From Halichoerus grypus (lineage: Eukaryota; Chordata; Mammalia; Carnivora; Phocidae), in contig NC_135715.1 in NCBI RefSeq assembly GCF_964656455.1, forward strand, positions 148,111,935-148,175,934: a stretch of 64,000 nucleotides of DNA. The letters run 5' to 3'. The number at the start of each line of letters is the position of its first letter. The stretch's first letter is position 1. This document shows, in pieces, positions 62,373-64,000 of the stretch. Below the pieces are notes generated by a model that did not search any database, was not told the DNA's origin, and saw only the letters and a list, made by a program, of their open reading frames with translations. A program made the translations under genes and the position numbers.

Positions 62373-62869
62373 TCAAAATAATTTTGTTAACAGAATTTAG
62401 TAAATATAACAATTTAGTTAAATTTCAAATCAGTAATAGAAAAGATTAACTACTTAATGAAAAGTATTGATAAACCTATCAATTTGGAGGAAAAATGTAT
62501 ATCTGAGATACAATTTCAGTTGGATTAAGATTTAAATGTGAAAGTGGACTATCAAATTATTAGAAATTTAAAAATTAATATTGTTGCTATGTTGGGACAT
62601 AAAAGGATTTTTAGTAAGATTATTAAACAGTAGTGGTAACTAGAAACAGATCCTTCTGTTGCCAAAGTTCAATCTAGCCAGAGATATTCTCCTTATTTTT
62701 TTCTTTCCCACCTCTTAACCATTGGTTATGTTTTTGAGTCTAATTGATGATTAAATAAAGCAGTGCAAAAATATTCAAAGTTGGAATTGAACTATTACAA
62801 ATCACTTTGTTACAAAGAACTTCAGATAATATTTTATCTCATTCCTATCTTTAATTCAACATAGTTACA

Positions 62870-63050
62870 TTCAGAGGTTGTAGAATCTCAGAGCTGAATG
62901 GACCTGAGAAGTCTTATAGTGAAACCTGCTCATTTTACAGATTTGGAAAGTAGGAGTTTAGGAGACTTTTTGCCTTCTATCCCACAGCCACGGTAGATGA
63001 GCTAAGACTAGGAGTTCTCTAAGTTTCAGTTCTGAGCCTCTTTCATTAGG
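62870..63050 (-). repeat. Old SINE-like relic
   Basis: 'tagaatctcagagctgaatg', 'gctcattttacagatttgga' have the form of an old mammalian SINE; family uncertain. Confidence 0.45.
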
Positions 63051-64000
63051 TTAAAATTAAACCATAGATGAGTCAAACTAATATGATAGCAAACTGCAAT
63101 CCTGGTTCTCATTTATATTTTTTAATCTCCCCAGAGACAATTCTTCAACATCTTTCCTGCTGGAATTTAAATACATATTCACTTTAAACAGTGCTTGTTA
63201 AAAATAAAATTTTAAATACTACAGAAGAGTAGTATTTAAACTTTTATTAAACTTCTCCCAAAAAATCTTAGCAATACTCCTCAAGTCAGAGATCAATCTA
63301 ATGAAGAGAAAACAGTTTAAATTTGTACCTTTCATTTTCAAGCCACTTCCAATTTATCTCCTTCACAGTATCCAATAGATGTTAAAATTTATAAGTTGGA
63401 AAGACACTTCGAAAAAATATTGTATAATCCTCCTAGTTTCCACATAAAGATGACTGGTACACATAGACAGTGGAGGTGAAAATCAGTTTTTGCCTGGTAA
63501 GTGAGTTTTCTTCCATTTTATGCTCTTTCCTATATGTCTTCATTAAGAAAAATTGGGGCTGATAAAAATTGATCTGTCTCCACTTCACATAAAAAAGCTC
63601 AGGAAGAAAAATCCAGCTGTGAGATATAAGTAGGCATTTTGAGCATTCAAACCTTGCTCTAAGGAACAGTGAGTCATATAAAATGTAATGTGCAAAGGAA
63701 GCTGACACATAAAAGGATAGAACAACAATGATGAGTTCCCAAAGACAAGCTGTGGGAAAAAGAATAATTATAGAGGGTCTATTTTTGGGTCCAGCAGAAT
63801 GACTTGGGAATTTAAAAATCAGAAGAAGGAATTATGTCACTTAGCTTTGAATTTAAGATAAAATTATTTAGGAGCCTTTTTTCATTAATGCTATTATAGT
63901 TTATCAGGATGATACATGATTGAATTGTTAAATACTTTGCAGTCTAAAAATAAGTTAGGACAGGAAAAGTACTTTAATTTTGTCAGGAAGGGGGCTGTGA

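Larger units (their letters stand above)
28667..64000 (-). other. Presumed upstream CALCRL intron(s) or 5' flank; no coding exon seen
   Basis: No reading frame here resembles a known protein; the longest open frames (about 100-112 codons) lie in AT-rich DNA or inside SINE/L1 copies. There is no CpG-rich stretch that would suggest a promoter. Because human CALCRL has several leader exons spread over tens of kb (from memory), this is probably still intronic. Stretches with nothing I can name include 29.1-29.9, 30.8-31.8, 37.0-38.6, 43.0-44.2, 44.5-45.7, 47.6-49.5, 49.7-51.5, 52.75-54.7, 57.5-58.7, 59.6-60.5, 60.7-62.15 and 63.05-64.0 kb. Confidence 0.5.

Overview
The window is ordinary vertebrate nuclear DNA from a carnivoran mammal. 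It is AT-rich, has no compact genes, and is crowded with tRNA-Lys-derived CAN-SINE elements, carnivore-type L1 3' ends, and old mammalian MIR, L2, MaLR and MER5-like relics. The young SINEs end in a (CT)n...TCAAATAAATAAATAAAATCTT tail. That tail fits a non-canid caniform (bear, seal or mustelid group) better than dog, but this is an inference from repeat style and the species is not resolved.

One protein-coding gene is recognisable: CALCRL, the calcitonin receptor-like receptor, on the minus strand. Six coding exons (27032-26982, 23975-23840, 21126-21016, 20914-20802, 19199-19108, 2484-2358) splice in frame and encode residues 1-210. These cover the signal peptide, the complete hormone-binding extracellular domain with six cysteines and three N-glycosylation sequons, TM1, the first intracellular loop and TM2. 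A probable 5' UTR exon lies at 28666-28577. The rest of the receptor (TM3-TM7 and tail) must lie to the left of the window. No other gene is supported; the many short open frames are chance or lie inside repeats.

Layout: 1-2357 intron; 2358-2484 TM2 exon; 2485-19107 a 16.6 kb intron with SINEs, MIRs and a twin-primed L1; 19108-28666 the cluster of N-terminal exons; 28667-64000 presumed upstream intron(s) of the same gene. That last part is purely non-coding and holds SINEs, L1 fragments, two MaLR LTRs, microsatellites and a small 5S rRNA retrocopy. I see no CpG island, promoter or first exon, so the CALCRL transcription start is probably beyond 64000.

The observations most worth a second look are: a tailless 41-nt 5S rRNA insertion with a perfect 17-bp target-site duplication (59512-59582); an upstream ORF in the CALCRL leader in the same frame as the main CDS; lineage-specific divergence just after the signal peptide; a SINE with a 12-bp motif triplicated; several retroposon insertions with exact duplications (including a 114-bp L1 and a 5'-inverted L1); and a diverged repeat pair at 3.4 and 5.0 kb. 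I found no sign of a wholly new biological system.
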